Shown: positions 9,066 through 18,665, counted from the stretch's first letter. The stretch is DNA of 64,000 bases from CAWCAW01 sp963793645 (GCA_963793645.1 CAWCAW010000007.1:310001-374000); one strand, 5' to 3'. Translations and numbers: made by a program. The notes: a model not told the origin generated them from the sequence alone.

Positions 9066-10124
9066 CTAGATGCGGCGACCCATTCGCCCCGGCGCCACCA
9101 AGGCAGCGGCGGCCTTCACCCTGGTGCTCACGCGTTGGCCCTCGCCGAACACCACGCCCAGGCACTGCCGGCGAGCGTCCCGGGAACCGTGTCGAAGCGC
9201 GGCTTTGGCGTTGGCAACAACCAGCAGGCGCCGGCATGCGGCCAGACGATCTCCGGCTGTCACTCGTTCGGCCCCTGACAGCTCACCCGACTGCAGGATC
9301 TTGCGATAAATCTCAACGAGACCTTGGAGGTGCCACACCTCTTTCGTTGACAGGCTGCCGTCGCGGATTCGGTAGATCGCCAATGGCTCGAGAACCAAAC
9401 CGGCGCGACACCCCGAGAAGATGAGGCGCACCCAGGCGTCGTAGTCTTCGGCGCAGAGCAACGACTCATCGAATCCCCCCATGTCGATGAGTCGTTGGCG
9501 ACGTAGCGCAGACGCCCCGGGGACAAAGTTTCGAACCAAGATTCCGCCGCGCTGGTCCTTGACCGGGAAGCGCGGATGCTCGGCGGTGCGCGACGTACGC
9601 GCCACACGGCCGTCGCGTTCGATGTAACAGTTACGAGCCAAGATATCGAGGTCAGGTCGGGCCTGGGCAAGTTCGCCCAATGCCTCGAGCATCCGAGGCA
9701 GCTGCAAATCATCAGCGTCACATACCACGACGAACTCACCGGTGGCGTGGAACAACCCGAGATTGCGAGCGGCCGCCACTCCTTTGTGCTCGGCTCGCAG
9801 AAGAGTGATGTGGTCGGCGATGGGGCTCAGGGCACCAACCAGGTCATCGGTCGACCCATCGTCGCAGATGATGATCTCGTGGGCCGGCCGCGTCTGAGCC
9901 AAAACGGATTCGACGGCGGCCAGCACTGTTTGGGCGCCTTGGTATACGGGCATGACGACGGAGAACGTCGGCGGTTCGTCCCGAGGTACTAATCCAGCCG
10001 GGCCATCGGGAACCACGAAACGAGTGCTGCGGCTGAGCACGGCCCGGTCGGCCGATTCGGTCCACACCTCAAGCTCGGTATCGGACAACTCGGGGCGGTA
10101 CCCCGACAAAAGGCTGCGAGACAT
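9066..10124 (-). CDS. Family 2 glycosyltransferase, soluble
   Basis: The 352-residue protein has a GT-A domain from about residue 52: FSVVMPVYQGAQTVLAAVES, then DDGST, then the metal-binding DADD, and later SLLCAEDYDAWVRL as the acceptor-side acid. No membrane segment is seen. The ATG at 10124 follows AAGGGAG at good spacing. It is downstream of the hemerythrin gene on the same strand, with a hairpin between them. Enzymes of this shape add single sugars to surface glycans, glycolipids or proteins; donor and acceptor cannot be predicted. Confidence 0.9.
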   Translation of the reverse strand: MSRSLLSGYRPELSDTELEVWTESADRAVLSRSTRFVVPDGPAGLVPRDEPPTFSVVMPVYQGAQTVLAAVESVLAQTRPAHEIIICDDGSTDDLVGALSPIADHITLLRAEHKGVAAARNLGLFHATGEFVVVCDADDLQLPRMLEALGELAQARPDLDILARNCYIERDGRVARTSRTAEHPRFPVKDQRGGILVRNFVPGASALRRQRLIDMGGFDESLLCAEDYDAWVRLIFSGCRAGLVLEPLAIYRIRDGSLSTKEVWHLQGLVEIYRKILQSGELSGAERVTAGDRLAACRRLLVVANAKAALRHGSRDARRQCLGVVFGEGQRVSTRVKAAAALVAPGRMGRRI

Positions 10125-10155
10125 ACTCCCTTATCGGAACGGCTTGGGTCCCCCT

Positions 10156-10199
10156 TGAGAAACCGTTGCCCCTCGATAAAGGGCCCTTTCCGGTTCTCA
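10156..10199 (-). terminator. Hairpin between hemerythrin and GT2 genes
   Basis: Arms TGAGAAACCG (10156-10165) and CGGTTCTCA (10191-10199) pair with one bulge. Between them lies the perfect palindrome AAAGGGCCCTTT (10178-10189). The outer arm includes the hemerythrin stop codon. It probably ends or attenuates transcription into the GT2 gene. Confidence 0.5.
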
Positions 10200-10880
10200 G
10201 CTCGTCCACAGCGGTGCCACATGGCGCTTGTAGCGGGGCTCCCACACGTAACGACAAAGCACCCGCACGGGTGGTGGCGGCATGCTGAGCACGGCGTCAT
10301 GCTCGGCGGCCTGGGCTCCGTCGAAGATCCACGGGAAGAAGCGGGCCGATCCCCGCATACCGACGGCCTTGGCCGTGGCCTTACCGAACGATTGGAATTC
10401 GTCGTTACTTGGGGTCTTCTCGATCACCGGGAAACACTTCGACTCCTCGTCGTCGAGGTGCGCGGCTATAAGCGTTCTGAGCGCCTCGAGTCGGCCTGCC
10501 AATTCCTCTCCAGCCCCTACGGAGGGTCCTGACGCCAGCGAATCGAAACCCTCGTCGACGGCCCGGCAGGTCGGCTCGAGTGTCTGGTGCTGCGCCGCCA
10601 TCTCGTCGAGCACGGCCAGGTCGGCCTCTTGACCGGCGAGCTTCGGCCGCAGCAGGGGCCAAAGCGACTCATCCTCAACGTGGTGGTGGTGATGGAGCTG
10701 CTCATTGACAAAGCGCCAGTGCGCTCCCAGTCGCCCGGCCCGTCCCACCTCCAGCCGCGGGGCCCGAACGGCCGAGCTCAGCCGATCGAGATCGCGACGA
10801 AATGCTTCATGGATCAGGTACACGATGGTCAAGCGACCGCGCCGCGGGCTGGCCGCTAGGTCACCATTCCTCTCAGACAT
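10197..10880 (-). CDS. Hemerythrin-like (HHE domain) protein
   Basis: This is a 227-residue all-helical protein. Helix-bundle iron ligands are seen as IHEAFRRD (about residue 24), the run HHHHHVEDE (about 63-71), QHQTLE (about 96) and HLDDEE (about 142). These are the His and acidic residues that bind a di-iron centre. The C-terminal about 60 residues are a separate tail containing FFPWIFDGAQ. Actinobacterial HHE proteins bind or sense oxygen, NO or redox state; which applies here cannot be told. GAGG lies upstream of the ATG. Confidence 0.88.
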   Translation of the reverse strand: MSERNGDLAASPRRGRLTIVYLIHEAFRRDLDRLSSAVRAPRLEVGRAGRLGAHWRFVNEQLHHHHHVEDESLWPLLRPKLAGQEADLAVLDEMAAQHQTLEPTCRAVDEGFDSLASGPSVGAGEELAGRLEALRTLIAAHLDDEESKCFPVIEKTPSNDEFQSFGKATAKAVGMRGSARFFPWIFDGAQAAEHDAVLSMPPPPVRVLCRYVWEPRYKRHVAPLWTS

Positions 10881-10969
10881 GACTTACCTCACCTTCGGCG
10901 CACGAGCGTACGAGCGCCCTGCTCGTGCGCGAGCCCGGGGCCACATCGGCCCTTGGGCGGGCGGGTCCG

Positions 10970-13273
10970 CTATACGGCGGCCGCCATGCCAGAGATCGGC
11001 GCTTCAGGCACGACGTGCGAGGCCGGGAGCGAGCCGTCGAAAGTGGCGTCCCCGTAGCTGAACATGCCACCGTCGGTTCCCACCAGCCAGTAACCCCCGC
11101 CGTCACCGGTGGCGGAGATTCCCACCACAGCGGCAGCGGGCTTGGCGTGCAATGCCGGGAGTGAGCCGTGGAAGACAGCGTCACCGTAAGCGAACACCCC
11201 GCCGTCGGACCCGACCAGCCAATAACCGGCACCATCAGTGGTGGCGGCGATGCCCACCACCGGAGCGACAGGCACGGCATGGGACGCCGGGAGCGAACCG
11301 TGGAAGACGGCGTCACCAAAGGCGAACACCCCTCCATCGGACGCCACCAGCCAGTAGCCCCCACCATCGTTGGTGACGGTGATGCCCACGATGGGCGCCT
11401 TGGGCACGACGTGGGAGACCGGGAGCGAACCGTGGAAGACGGCGTCTCCGAACGCGAACACCCCACCATCAGACGCGACAAGCCAGTAGCCCCCACCATT
11501 CGGCGTGGCGGCAATACCCACCACAGGGGCAACGGGCACGACATGGGAGACCGGGAGCGAACCGTGGAAGACGGCGTCTCCGAAAGCGAACACCCCACCG
11601 TCCTTGGCAGTCAGCCAGTAGCCAGCTCCCGTGGGAGTGGCGGCCAGACCGACCACGGGCGCATCGGGGACGACGTGCAGTTTGGGCAATGACCCCAGGA
11701 ACGGGGCGGCACCAAAGGCGAAGATTCCGCCATCACGTCCCACTTCCCACAACCCAAGGGCGGATTGGACGAGGGTGGCCAGGTTCGACACGCCCGGATC
11801 ACCGTCAGCCGACGAAAAGACGGCCTGGGAACCGGCGATCTCCGCAGCCGTCAGGCTCGCACTCGAAAAGGTAGAGCGAATTGCGATGGCGGGCAGTGTC
11901 GTGCCGGCCGCGAAGGGCCCCGAAGCGTCCGTGCAGCTCACCAGTTGTCCGGAAATCGTGCAGGTCCAACCAGCCCCCGAAGCCGAGGTCGGTACGTCGC
12001 CCGTCGGCAACGTGATGTCGGTGGTTACGGGATCCTGTTCGGCGATGCCGCCCGCCAGCACGCTGGGCGTGACCACCAACTCGGCAGACTCGCCGGCAGT
12101 CACGGGTGTGTGTGCGTAGAGCGTTTGGCTCACGGCCAGTTGCGGAACCTGGCCGAGCAGAGTGGTGACACCGGTGTCGTTGACCTCGTGGTAGTCCGTC
12201 GATCCACCCGTAGAACCGACCCAACCGAAGGTGAGCTGCTTGGGGATGCCCGTGGTCGAGTTGACCCAAGATGACGGGTACAGCCCGTTGGCGATCCCAC
12301 CGTTGAGCGTCGAGGGGAGGGCACCCGACAGTGTGACTTGAGAGCCGCCGATTGGGGTGAACGCCACCGCATAGCTGGACGCCGGGACACTAAGACCGGA
12401 TGCCGTCATCACCGTCGAAGGCGACGGGTTCACCGCCACCTCCACCGGCACTCCCGACGTGGACCGAGTACCCGAGGGCCCTCCGTCAAGCTCATAGGGG
12501 ACGTCCATGTCGGTGGCCAAGGTGGAGTTCAGCCCGCAGTAACCGACTAATCCGCTCCCGGGGCCGCGCACGGTGACCTGACCGGCCCTGGCCACGGCAC
12601 TCTCCCACGAGGGGTTGGTGCAGCCCGATCCTTGATAGACGTCGTTGGAGTAGTTCCCGAAGACATCGATGCCGATGCCCAAATAGCCGTCCACGAGTCC
12701 GGGGTCGCCGCCACCTGACGAATACCCGAGCGAACCTCCGGGCTGACCGATGGCCGACGGGGCGACCGGATCCGTGGGATCGGCGGCGGCGATCACGAAT
12801 CCGATGCCGTCAGCGCCGGTCCCACCGAATTGGTAGCTCTTGAATTGGACATCGAGGCCTTGGCTGGTGGGCACGCTCACCTGGGCGAAGACTCCACCTT
12901 CCAAAGTGGTGGCGGCCGGAGTCAGGCGCAGCGAGCCTGACCCGTTGGCGTCGGCTGTGCCCGAACAGCCGGGCACGGGTGTTTGCGATGTGTTGTTCGA
13001 CGCCGTGAGGCACGCCACATTGCTCCCGTCGGGGGCACTGGGGATCGTCACGGGCTGGGTCACCGTCGAGTTGGTGAACGTCTGGTTGAACAGCGTCGAG
13101 GTCGACGCCCCCGCAGGTGCGGGGCCCAACGACACCGCCAACGGCAGCCCGATCAGGCACGAAGCGCCGACAACGCCGAGCACATGGATCGTTCGACGGG
13201 CGACTCGTCTCTGGGCAGGCCCATCGATCGAGCCTCCCGCCAACCTCGTCACCTTGGACGCTCGCACCAACAC
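10970..13273 (-). CDS. Secreted L-type-lectin-like protein with GYWLVASDGG repeats
   Basis: The 767-residue protein has a late-starting signal peptide (hydrophobic about 29-48, then PAGAS). A legume-lectin-like sandwich follows (about 50-300), with the typical TGADGIGFVIAAADP and LGIGIDVFGNY. A linking beta domain contains a Cys pair (about 385-500). The C-terminus has six 44-residue repeats of the form GYWLVASDGGVFAFGDA-x-FHGSLP, a unit very common in acidimicrobial surface proteins and probably a beta-propeller. GTG at 13273 has AGGAGG six bases upstream. The C-terminus has no anchor, so the protein is likely released or held by its binding domains. A role in binding sugars is inferred from the lectin fold. 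Confidence 0.88.
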   Translation of the reverse strand: MLVRASKVTRLAGGSIDGPAQRRVARRTIHVLGVVGASCLIGLPLAVSLGPAPAGASTSTLFNQTFTNSTVTQPVTIPSAPDGSNVACLTASNNTSQTPVPGCSGTADANGSGSLRLTPAATTLEGGVFAQVSVPTSQGLDVQFKSYQFGGTGADGIGFVIAAADPTDPVAPSAIGQPGGSLGYSSGGGDPGLVDGYLGIGIDVFGNYSNDVYQGSGCTNPSWESAVARAGQVTVRGPGSGLVGYCGLNSTLATDMDVPYELDGGPSGTRSTSGVPVEVAVNPSPSTVMTASGLSVPASSYAVAFTPIGGSQVTLSGALPSTLNGGIANGLYPSSWVNSTTGIPKQLTFGWVGSTGGSTDYHEVNDTGVTTLLGQVPQLAVSQTLYAHTPVTAGESAELVVTPSVLAGGIAEQDPVTTDITLPTGDVPTSASGAGWTCTISGQLVSCTDASGPFAAGTTLPAIAIRSTFSSASLTAAEIAGSQAVFSSADGDPGVSNLATLVQSALGLWEVGRDGGIFAFGAAPFLGSLPKLHVVPDAPVVGLAATPTGAGYWLTAKDGGVFAFGDAVFHGSLPVSHVVPVAPVVGIAATPNGGGYWLVASDGGVFAFGDAVFHGSLPVSHVVPKAPIVGITVTNDGGGYWLVASDGGVFAFGDAVFHGSLPASHAVPVAPVVGIAATTDGAGYWLVGSDGGVFAYGDAVFHGSLPALHAKPAAAVVGISATGDGGGYWLVGTDGGMFSYGDATFDGSLPASHVVPEAPISGMAAAV

Positions 13274-13801
13274 CGGCTACCTCCTGTAGTCATCATCGTC
13301 CCGACAGATTTCCTCCCCATCGATCGGTGTCGACGCGCGACTCGGCGCAGGCGCGCAGGGTCAATAGAGAAGTCGGTCGGCGTTGTTTAGCAGGCTGCCT
13401 CCACCGATCCGCGTCTTCGCGTGACACCCCCCAATGACGCGTGGCGCCTTTCGAGATCGACAACGGGTGTGGTCACCTTTCTCACTTTTGCTGGTGGTTT
13501 GGCGGCTGGCATTCGGTCCTGTCAACGCCTGACGAGAAAAGACAACGATCACGAAACACCGGTCTCTTGCTCGTTTATTCGTGGCGCACGCCCACCCAGC
13601 GTTGATCCGGTTTCGCGGTCCCGGTCACTCATGCTCGAGCGTCCGAGGTCAGTCCAACCCCGCATCTCCTGACGCGAAACCATCACTGAGCGTCAGTTCG
13701 ACGCCGACGCTCTTCGTGAACGTCTCAAGGCGATGCATCGCCCTGACGACACAGAGGGAGACGTCTTGAGTCTTGCCATTTGCCCTGAGGGGAGCCCACC
13801 T
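13274..13801. other. Intergenic region between divergent genes
   Basis: About 530 bases separate the leftward lectin-like gene and the rightward DUF2510 gene. The only clear signal is AGGAGG (13281-13286), the lectin gene's ribosome site. No ORF looks real, and there is no obvious sigma-70-like promoter pair. Confidence 0.5.
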
Positions 13802-15091
13802 GTGAACGCACCAGAGAGCATGGAACCAGATCCCCTTGTGAGCTGGCTGGGGATGGATTCGTCGGCAACGGGAAACGGAGCCGGTGCCCCAGATCAAGGA
13901 CCCACTTCGTCGGAGGAGAGTGCCGCCACCAACGACGCATCTCCGGCTGCCGGATGGTATTTCGACCCAACCGACCCTGCCTCCATCCGGTACTGGGACG
14001 GGTCGGCGTGGACGGATCAGACCCAGCCCATCACGCCGCACACGCTGAAGATCATCGAAACGTTCAACGCCACGAGTGCAAGCGTCGCGACCCCCGATCC
14101 CGTTGATGTTCATCCTGAGCCACCGTTGGCCGTCGAAGCAGCGGCCGCGACAAACACCGTCGAGCCTGTGACCTTCGAACCGGAGGCTATCGAGCCCGTG
14201 GCCGTCGAGCCCGAGTACGTCGAACCATTTGCGGTCGAGCCCGAGGAAATCGGAGCTGAGGCCGTCGAGTCAGTGGTTGTCGAGCCTGTAGCCGCCGAGA
14301 CGGAAATGGTGCAGCCCGAATATGTCGAGCCAGTGGTAGTCGAGCCCGAGTACGTCGAGCCCATGGCGGTCGCCGATGAGGCCATGGCGCCGCTGGTCGT
14401 CGAGACAACCGACCCCATCCGTGAGACCCCGTTCGTGAACCAGGACGGGAGTCAGGATTGGGCCGAGGAGGCCGAAAAGGCCGTTGCTCGGGCACGAACG
14501 GTCGATACGCCCGAAGCATGGCGCGAAGCGTCACAGGCCGCTTACGTGGTGTCTGAAATGGCCCAGACCATGCATGTCGCGGCCGACGCCAAACAAGCCG
14601 CTCATCAGAAGACGTTGGCCGCGCAACAGGCCTCCGAGCAAGCCCGCCTTACTGCGCAAGCTGCGGACGAGGCCAAAGAGAACGCCGACCAACAGGCAGA
14701 GGCAGCCGAGCAAGCCTCCGAAAGTGCCCGAGTCACGGCCCAGGCGTCCGACGAGGCGCACGCGGCGCTCGTCAAGGCACAGCAGGCGGCCGAGCAAACG
14801 GCGCAAGCCGCACGCGATGCAGCCGACAAGGCCCAAGACACGGGCCAGGCCGCCGCCGAAGCCAGGATGACTATGGAGAAAAACATCGAGAGCGCCCGCA
14901 AGGCCGCTGAAGATGCCCGAGTCACCGCCCAAGCGGCGGATGACGCGCAGCAGATCGAGCAGGAGCTCGTCGATACCGTCGCCCGGGCGCGCCAAGTCAA
15001 CACCCCGGCGGCATGGAGCGACGCCCGTAAGGTGGCCGCCGCGTCGAGGACGGCGGTGGCGCAGGAGGCGACCCACCCCGGAGGCGATTGA
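13802..15091 (+). CDS. DUF2510 protein with EP-repeat region and long alanine-rich coiled coil
   Basis: About 429 residues in three parts. Near residue 50 is a DUF2510 motif (AGWYFDPTDP, IRYWDGSAWT), a short Trp-rich domain common in actinobacterial membrane-associated proteins. Residues about 100-200 are an acidic low-complexity stretch in which VEP/EP recurs every 5-10 residues. Residues about 225-415 are an Ala/Gln/Glu-rich heptad-like coiled coil (AEQASESARVTAQA and similar repeats). There is no signal peptide or membrane segment. GTG at 13802 follows GAGGGGAG; in-frame upstream starts (13733, 13766) are possible. The layout is that of a filament- or scaffold-forming cytoplasmic protein. 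Function is unknown. Confidence 0.8.
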   Translation: MNAPESMEPDPLVSWLGMDSSATGNGAGAPDQGPTSSEESAATNDASPAAGWYFDPTDPASIRYWDGSAWTDQTQPITPHTLKIIETFNATSASVATPDPVDVHPEPPLAVEAAAATNTVEPVTFEPEAIEPVAVEPEYVEPFAVEPEEIGAEAVESVVVEPVAAETEMVQPEYVEPVVVEPEYVEPMAVADEAMAPLVVETTDPIRETPFVNQDGSQDWAEEAEKAVARARTVDTPEAWREASQAAYVVSEMAQTMHVAADAKQAAHQKTLAAQQASEQARLTAQAADEAKENADQQAEAAEQASESARVTAQASDEAHAALVKAQQAAEQTAQAARDAADKAQDTGQAAAEARMTMEKNIESARKAAEDARVTAQAADDAQQIEQELVDTVARARQVNTPAAWSDARKVAAASRTAVAQEATHPGGD

Positions 15092-15266
15092 ACACACCCT
15101 TGTAGGGTCGCAGCCAGGTGCGACTCACCAGGTCGTGACCCATGCGATGGTCATGGCCGACTGCAGCACCGGCACTCCCCTAGCGCAGCGATCGACAGCG
15201 TCGCCGGGTCACGCTTCTCGTGTGACGAGACGGCAGCGACGCGATTGAGTCGCTAGATTTCGTCAG

Positions 15267-16403
15267 ATGCGAATACTCGTGCTGGGAGCCGGCTTTGGTG
15301 GGCTCGAACTGTCGACGCGTCTGTCAGAGGTGTTTGGCGACGAGATCGACATCGTGCTTGTCGACAAAGGCGAAGGCTTTGTCTTTGGGTTCTCAAAACT
15401 CGACGTCATGTTCGGACGCAAGCTGCCGTCCGATGTGTTCCACCCTTACCGCGACATAGACAAACCGGGCCTGCGGTTCGTACGGGCGACCATCACCTCG
15501 ATCGACCCGGTCGCCAAACACGTCGAGACCGATGCCGGCGCTTTTAACGCCGACATCATCGTCGTGGCGCTGGGTGCTGACCTGCACCCGTCGTCCACCC
15601 CCGGCCTGGTCGAGGGAGGTCATGAGTTCTACACCGTGGACGGGGCGTTCGGTGTGCGTGACGTGCTGGCACGATTCGTGGGTGGACATGTCGTCGTCGG
15701 CGTCACATCGACACCGTTCAAATGTCCCCCGGCCCCAAGTGAGACTGCATTGCTGCTCCACGACTTTCTGACGCAACGCGGGTATCGCGATGCGTCGTCG
15801 ATATCCCTCGTCATGCCGCTCGGCGCTCCCATCCCGCCATCACCGGCCGCGTCGGAAGCCCTGCTCGCGGCCTTTGCCGAACGTGGCATTCAATGGCATC
15901 CCGGACGTCTGGTCACTAGCCTCGACGCCACTCGCCATGTCGCCGTGTTCAGCGACGGGTCGGAGATGCCTTACGACTTGTTCCTCGGCGTCCCCGTGCA
16001 TATGGCCCCGGCGGTGGTGCAAGAGTCGGGATTGGCGGTAGACGGATGGATCCCCGTCGATCCGCTCACGCTCGAGACCACGTTCCCAGGCGTATACGCC
16101 GTGGGCGACGTGGCCAGCGTTGGCACTCCGAAAGCCGGCGTATTCGCAGAGGGCCAAGCCTCGGTGGTGGCTACCCAGATCATCTCGAAGCTCCGAGCCG
16201 GTAGCCCTGCGCTCACCTACGACGGCCAGGGAGTGTGCTACCTCGAATTCGGCCACGACCAGGTGGCCCGGGTCAGTGTCACCTTCATGAGCGGTCAGGC
16301 CCCCGTGGGCGATCTCGAAGGCCCATCACAAGAGATCGCGTCAGACAAGGTCGATTTCGGCGCTACACGTATCCGACGGTGGTTCGACCGCACCTGGTCA
16401 TAA
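15267..16403 (+). CDS. FAD-dependent oxidoreductase, sulfide:quinone-reductase-like
   Basis: The 378-residue flavoprotein starts with the dinucleotide-binding GAGFGGLE. It contains the second FAD contact GVYAVGDVAS (about residue 275) and KCPPAPSE, with Cys153 at the position typical of the SQR/flavocytochrome c sulfide dehydrogenase group. A second Cys is at 324 (GVCYLEFG). SQR proper uses two or three cysteines for sulfur chemistry; both are present here, but length and neighbours leave NDH-2-like or other activity open. There is no membrane segment, though SQR enzymes are monotopic. The flavin reductase gene follows 43 bases later, so co-transcription is likely. Confidence 0.82.
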   Translation: MRILVLGAGFGGLELSTRLSEVFGDEIDIVLVDKGEGFVFGFSKLDVMFGRKLPSDVFHPYRDIDKPGLRFVRATITSIDPVAKHVETDAGAFNADIIVVALGADLHPSSTPGLVEGGHEFYTVDGAFGVRDVLARFVGGHVVVGVTSTPFKCPPAPSETALLLHDFLTQRGYRDASSISLVMPLGAPIPPSPAASEALLAAFAERGIQWHPGRLVTSLDATRHVAVFSDGSEMPYDLFLGVPVHMAPAVVQESGLAVDGWIPVDPLTLETTFPGVYAVGDVASVGTPKAGVFAEGQASVVATQIISKLRAGSPALTYDGQGVCYLEFGHDQVARVSVTFMSGQAPVGDLEGPSQEIASDKVDFGATRIRRWFDRTWS

Positions 16404-16445
16404 CCAGGGCGGGGCAGCGGCGGCGTTCCCGTTACGCTTGGCGCG

Positions 16446-17273
16446 ATGAGCCCCGATCGAGCCGCCACTGATCCGTCGAACGCCTCTGGCGCCACTGTGA
16501 CCATCTCGCCTCAGACAGCAGCCGTCGCCGAGCGTCTTGGCATCGGCGCCTACGGTCTGGAGATCGTCGAGGTGGTGGACCTCGCCCCGAGCGTGCGGCG
16601 GATCCGCGTGGGGGCGTCGCCGGGATACAGCCTGGCCGGGTTCACATGTGCCGCCGGGCAGGACCTCATGCTCGACATCATGGACGGCGGAGAATGGATC
16701 ACCCGACGTCGGTACACCATTCGCCGATTCGACCACGAGCGGCACGTGATCGACATCGACGTCATGTTGCACGGAGAAGGACCCGCTGCTCGTTGGGCGG
16801 CCAATGCGACCCCGGGCATGGTCATGACGGCCATCGGCCCTCGAGGCAAAGTGTCCCTCGACCCTGACGCCAGTTGGCACCTCTTCATAGGTGACGACAC
16901 CTTCGCTCCGGCCACCGGCTCCATGCTCGAAGCCCTGCCGGCTGGCCACCGAGGGGTCGCCATTTTGGAGGTTGATTCCTCCACCGATGCTCGGGCCATC
17001 AGCGCCGAGTTTCCGGACGCCGATACCATCACCGTCGATTTCATCACTCGGGACGGGGGCCCCACCGCGCAGGCGGTAGCACTCCTTGAGGCTCTGCAGG
17101 GTGTCGAAATGCCCGAAGAGTCGCGACACGCCTATGTGGCGGGCGAGTTCCACGTGGTTCGAGCCATCCGCGAAGCGCTCGAAGCACGAGGGCTTTCCTC
17201 GGAGGAGGTCTCGCCCAAGGCCTACTGGCGCCACGGACAGGCCAATGCGGAAAACGGAGAACCGATCCGCTGA
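16446..17273 (+). CDS. Siderophore-interacting protein (FAD-binding ferric-siderophore reductase family)
   Basis: The 275-residue protein has the two-domain SIP layout. The FAD-binding barrel (about 35-140) has the flavin motif RRRYTIRRFD. The C-terminal NAD(P)H domain (about 140-270) ends in the typical YVAGEFHVVRAIREAL and SPKAYWRHGQAN. These enzymes reduce ferric siderophores in the cytoplasm to release iron. No siderophore uptake or synthesis genes are in the window, so the substrate is unknown. It is likely co-transcribed with the SQR-like gene upstream, and a strong hairpin follows 150 bases after the stop. Confidence 0.92.
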   Translation: MSPDRAATDPSNASGATVTISPQTAAVAERLGIGAYGLEIVEVVDLAPSVRRIRVGASPGYSLAGFTCAAGQDLMLDIMDGGEWITRRRYTIRRFDHERHVIDIDVMLHGEGPAARWAANATPGMVMTAIGPRGKVSLDPDASWHLFIGDDTFAPATGSMLEALPAGHRGVAILEVDSSTDARAISAEFPDADTITVDFITRDGGPTAQAVALLEALQGVEMPEESRHAYVAGEFHVVRAIREALEARGLSSEEVSPKAYWRHGQANAENGEPIR

Positions 17274-17421
17274 GAAGTACGACCTTCTAGATGATCTGCG
17301 GGGTAGGCCATGGTGGCCTCTCGACCGAGAATCGCCGAGACGTGCGCGTGCGTGTCTCGCATCCAATCCCCGTCGTCAACCGCTGAACCTTTATCGAACC
17401 AAAGCTTAGAACGGCCGTAAC

Positions 17422-17456
17422 GCGAAACGACCCCGGCATAGCCGGGGCCGTTTCGC
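17422..17456. terminator. Bidirectional hairpin terminator
   Basis: GCGAAACG-A-CCCCGGC pairs with GCCGGGG-C-CGTTTCGC around an ATA loop (17438-17440), giving a 15-pair stem with one A/C mismatch. It sits between convergent genes (16446-17273 plus, 17475-17999 minus) and so can stop transcription from both sides. Confidence 0.85.
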
Positions 17457-17474
17457 ACTACTTAAGCAGCTGGA

Positions 17475-17999
17475 TCAGATCGTGCCCGAGCCCACCTGGG
17501 ACTCGTACACCGTGCCGTCAGATCCGGCGCCGTAGACGCACACGTCAGAGGTGCCGCCCGCGGTGATTTTGGCGTTCCCGCCCGGACTGGAGATGGTGAT
17601 GATCTCCTTGTAAAGGATCGATTGATCCAGGAACGTCGGACAGCTGAACGACGCTCCGCTCGAGGTGTTGGTGAACGTGAAGGTGGTGCTCTTCTTATCC
17701 GTCCACAGAATGGTTCCCGACCCACCATTCAAGGCGCCGTTCTCGGTGATGGTGTCCACGCCCTGTGCGCTGCTCTTGCCACCGGAGCATCCACTGAGCA
17801 ACGAGGAGATCGACCCACCCGATGTCGCAACGGAAATGGTCGTCGATGCGACGCTCGACGTGCAGGTCGCGGCAACGGGAGCCTTAGTCTTTGCTTTTGC
17901 CACCGCGCTGGTCGCCGTCGTCAGCATGATGCCCGCGGTGAGAGAGCCCGCAAGGCCAACAACGGCCAAGGCTCGAACAGGTGTACGGAACTTTCGCAT
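17475..17999 (-). CDS. Small secreted protein, unknown function
   Basis: About 174 residues. The signal peptide is clear (MRKFRTPVRALAVVG, hydrophobic to about 32, cleavage near AVAKA). The mature part is Ser/Thr/Gly-rich and beta-like, with four or five cysteines (CTSSV, SGCSGG, FSCPTF, DVCVYG) that could form two disulfides. ATG at 17999 has GGGGGA upstream. It has no membrane anchor. It resembles in style, but not clearly in sequence, the other small secreted proteins of this window. Confidence 0.8.
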   Translation of the reverse strand: MRKFRTPVRALAVVGLAGSLTAGIMLTTATSAVAKAKTKAPVAATCTSSVASTTISVATSGGSISSLLSGCSGGKSSAQGVDTITENGALNGGSGTILWTDKKSTTFTFTNTSSGASFSCPTFLDQSILYKEIITISSPGGNAKITAGGTSDVCVYGAGSDGTVYESQVGSGTI

Positions 18000-18665
18000 G
18001 GATTCCCCCTGAAGGTAGATGTGCAATTTTCGTCTCAGGCTAACGAGTAGTGACCGCCCAATTCAAGAAGTGGTTTCATCGTGGTGCCTCGTAAATTTTG
18101 ATGAGAGAGCCTTAGGAAAATGCCTCGCGACGCCGAGGTTGCACCTTGGCGCAACGACCGTACCGATCGGTCACTTGCGGACGTGTGCCCGAAACGTCGT
18201 TGGATGAAAAGCCTGGCGCGCGAGAGCCGCCCCTGAATTGGAAGTCATCGTCGTCGTGGAGTTGCCCTCGGCCGCCGCAGGACGGTTTGGCACGAGCGAC
18301 GTGAACACAGGGCGGGAATGTCTTCGTCCGAATCTGGTGCCAGTCGAGATCTCGGGACTCTTGGAAAGAGCTGAGTTATTTGAGGCCGAAACGCGCCGCG
18401 TGACGCGAGTGGCACAGGAGCCCCGCGGCATTCGGAGCGATAACTCGTCTGGAGCGTTGTTCCGTTGTTGGGTTAGGGCCCGGAACGTGCGTATAAATGA
18501 GCTCCGCCGCTGTCTCTGAAGCCAACAAGTCGTAGATCACGCTTCACGAACGTGTCACCCCTGTCCCTATGAGAAATGGTGGCCGGATCGTTTGGAGGAG
18601 CACGAAGGCGACTGAGCAACAAATCGATTGATCACCGGAGTGGAGGTTACTAAGCAGTAGCCGCT
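18000..18665. other. 666-base stretch without a convincing gene
   Basis: Short ORFs exist on both strands (for example 18238-18519 plus and 18171-18431 minus), but they overlap each other, lack ribosome sites and have no recognisable product. TGATCACC at 18629-18636 lies just upstream of the SnoaL-like gene. The stretch also carries the leftward gene's promoter. Confidence 0.5.

Noticed and set aside
17222..17458. Minus-strand 78-codon frame over the terminator
   Set aside because: It runs through the strong hairpin and the end of the siderophore-interacting gene and has no recognisable product.
18171..18519. Two overlapping small ORFs, one per strand
   Set aside because: No ribosome site, no recognisable domain, and they contradict each other; treated as non-coding.
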